Source of the DNA: Limivivens faecihominis
Lineage (GTDB): Bacteria; Bacillota; Clostridia; Lachnospirales; Lachnospiraceae
Direction of reading: 5' to 3'
NCBI RefSeq assembly: GCF_020686945.1
Contig: NZ_JAJEPR010000073.1
Span: 1 to 5,798, forward strand
Length of the DNA: 5,798 bases
Of this stretch, positions 5,161 to 5,798 are shown piece by piece. The notes under the pieces are model-generated. The model worked only from the letters and a program-made list of their open reading frames with translations, had not been told where the DNA came from and did not search any database. The position numbers and the translations under genes are program-made. How positions within the stretch are numbered: the first letter of the stretch is position 1; each line of letters opens with the position of its first letter.

Positions 5161-5724
5161 GAGAGATCCGCAAGGTCTCTCTCATAAGCCCTTCTGTTGT
5201 AACAGCCAGTAAGCGTGTCCGTATTCGAGATATGGATGAGTTTTTCCCTTTCATCCGTTCGGCTACAGTGTGAAGATCCGCGAAAAGATCCGCCTGCTCC
5301 CGGTAAGCCTCGATGGCCGTCTCTTTCATGATCCGATGCATCATATCGTCGGCATTTTTATTCCATTTGCCCATTTTTTTCATCTTTTCACGGCTGGAAT
5401 AGGCAATGACCGAATCCGTCTCAAGATCCACCAGATACATCCGGTGATAAATCTCCGACATGGAAGCCAGAACAGCGAACTGCTCATTTTTCTCCCGATT
5501 GGCCTTGAAAACTTTGGAAAGCATGAAGAGAATCACCGCCGACGCCAGGGCCAGATAGACTGCCAACAGAAGGATCACGGCCAGATTGCTTTCATTATCG
5601 GAAGAAATGGTAAAGGTGACGCCGATTTTCGTTGCGTCTGTCGCTCCGTAGATCTCACCAGTCTTCTGATCTGCCACATAGATACTGATACCCTCGTAAC
5701 CCGGCATATTGCCTACCACAGTAG
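5161..5724 (-). pseudogene. Decayed membrane sensor / PAS / GGDEF (diguanylate cyclase) gene
   Basis: In minus-strand order: the end of an extracellular sensor domain ('YEGISIYVADQKTGEIYGAT'), then a membrane helix ('NLAVILLLAVYLALASAVIL', about 5595-5530), then a PAS-like segment ('SEIYHRMYLVDLETDSVIAY' through 'DLHTVAERMKGK'). At about 5238-5260 the reading frame changes. The other frame continues as 'EKLIHISNTDTLTGC' and 'YNRRAYERDLADLS' (about 5246-5161), the classic beginning of a GGDEF domain. The GGDEF catalytic motif is absent, because the sequence breaks off at a repeat-like block. The middle of the PAS domain also seems missing at the frame change. The 5' end is cut by an IS200/IS605-type terminus, so no proper start exists; a GTG at 5719 is internal. 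It cannot make an active cyclase. A frameshift from sequencing error would not explain the missing domain parts. Confidence 0.75.
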
Positions 5725-5797
5725 TGACATGCTCCCACCACTTAAATCTTACGATTTTGAAGTGGGGGCTTCCTGCTCGATTGCCTTTTAAGGCAAA
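5725..5797 (-). CDS. tnpB: TnpB (RNA-guided nuclease) C-terminus, partial, reading through the element end
   Basis: The minus-strand frame entering from the right edge reads 'FALKGNRAGSPHFKIV' then 'RFKWWEHV'. The 'GNRAGSPH' tail is typical of the extreme C-terminus of IS605-type TnpB proteins. No stop codon occurs before the terminal hairpin; the frame passes through the hairpin and continues in the same frame as the sensor/cyclase remnant until TAG at 5116-5114. The catalytic RuvC-like region lies outside the window, so activity cannot be judged. Confidence 0.6.
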
Positions 5798-5798
5798 G
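5725..5798 (-). mobile_element. Right end of an IS200/IS605-family (TnpB-bearing) element, partial
   Basis: On the minus strand a subterminal imperfect hairpin runs from 5768 to 5734: CCC-CCACTT pairs with AAGTGG-T-GGG, leaving one bulged T. An inner AAATC-GTAA-GATTT stem-loop continues it. It is followed by GAGCATGTCAC. This hairpin-with-bulge at the 3' end of tnpB is characteristic of IS200/IS605 right ends. The exact boundary is inferred to be near 5725. The rest of the element, including any tnpA and the left end, lies beyond the right edge. The insertion cut off the 5' part of the sensor/cyclase gene. Confidence 0.7.
5725..5798 (-). ncRNA. Putative 3' part of a TnpB omega-RNA scaffold
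   Basis: In TnpB-carrying IS200/IS605 elements the right end encodes the omega-RNA (reRNA), overlapping the end of tnpB, and the guide is the chromosomal sequence just past the boundary. The hairpin seen here at 5768-5734 is in the right place for the scaffold's 3' stem. The guide would then be TACTGTGGTAGGCAATATGC (5724-5705), inside the cyclase remnant. This is inference from family knowledge; the 5' end is outside the window and the border is approximate. Confidence 0.35.

Noticed and set aside
5270..5791. A 173-codon plus-strand open frame at the right end
   Set aside because: It is antisense to the sensor remnant, whose membrane helix and PAS-like residues identify the coding strand.
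1..5798. CRISPR array, tRNA gene or riboswitch
   Set aside because: I saw no regularly spaced direct repeats, no cloverleaf and no known riboswitch core on either strand.

Overview
The window reads as chromosome of a spore-forming, gut-type Clostridia, most likely Lachnospiraceae. Supporting clues are a YyaC/DUF1256 spore-protease homologue behind a sigma-F-like promoter, a DUF5711 beta-propeller gene next to a CvpA-family gene, a LysM membrane protein opening with an 'RNIRQIG...YLEDY' block, remnants of PAS/GGDEF signalling proteins, and a rRNA-type leader. The taxonomic call is inference from gene content; no rRNA gene lies inside the window.

Layout. Positions 1-340 hold no gene. On the minus strand they carry three consecutive consensus sigma-A promoters (TTGACA-17-TATAAT each) and a leader typical of an rRNA operon, whose 16S gene should lie beyond the left edge. 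A strong hairpin at 343-390 ends the preceding minus-strand transcription. From 392 to 4058 three minus-strand genes run in one direction, in transcription order: a LysM protein with one membrane anchor, a DUF5711 membrane-anchored propeller protein, and a four-helix CvpA-family protein. The last two are 1 nt apart. A good sigma-A promoter sits at the LysM stop codon and can drive the DUF5711-CvpA pair separately. All three products are predicted at the membrane or cell wall, so the cluster is probably an envelope module; no partner or reaction can be shown from sequence.

A divergent control region (4059-4270) separates this cluster from yyaC on the plus strand. It holds a sigma-A-type promoter for the LysM gene and a near-consensus sigma-F/G promoter for yyaC. 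The yyaC coding sequence contains a perfect 21-bp inverted repeat with a 31-nt loop, which is unusual inside a gene.

From 4827 to the right edge the minus strand is a graveyard of signalling genes. It contains a PAS-type fragment, a short repeat-like insertion, a sensor/PAS/GGDEF fragment that changes frame and stops early, and the right end of an IS200/IS605-family element whose TnpB reading frame runs through the element's terminal hairpin into the cyclase remnant. The new-looking points are the promoter triplet, the yyaC inverted repeat, the degenerate MPN-like domain on the LysM protein, the possible repeat element, and the TnpB read-through with its implied omega-RNA guide. I found no complete undescribed defence or mobile system.
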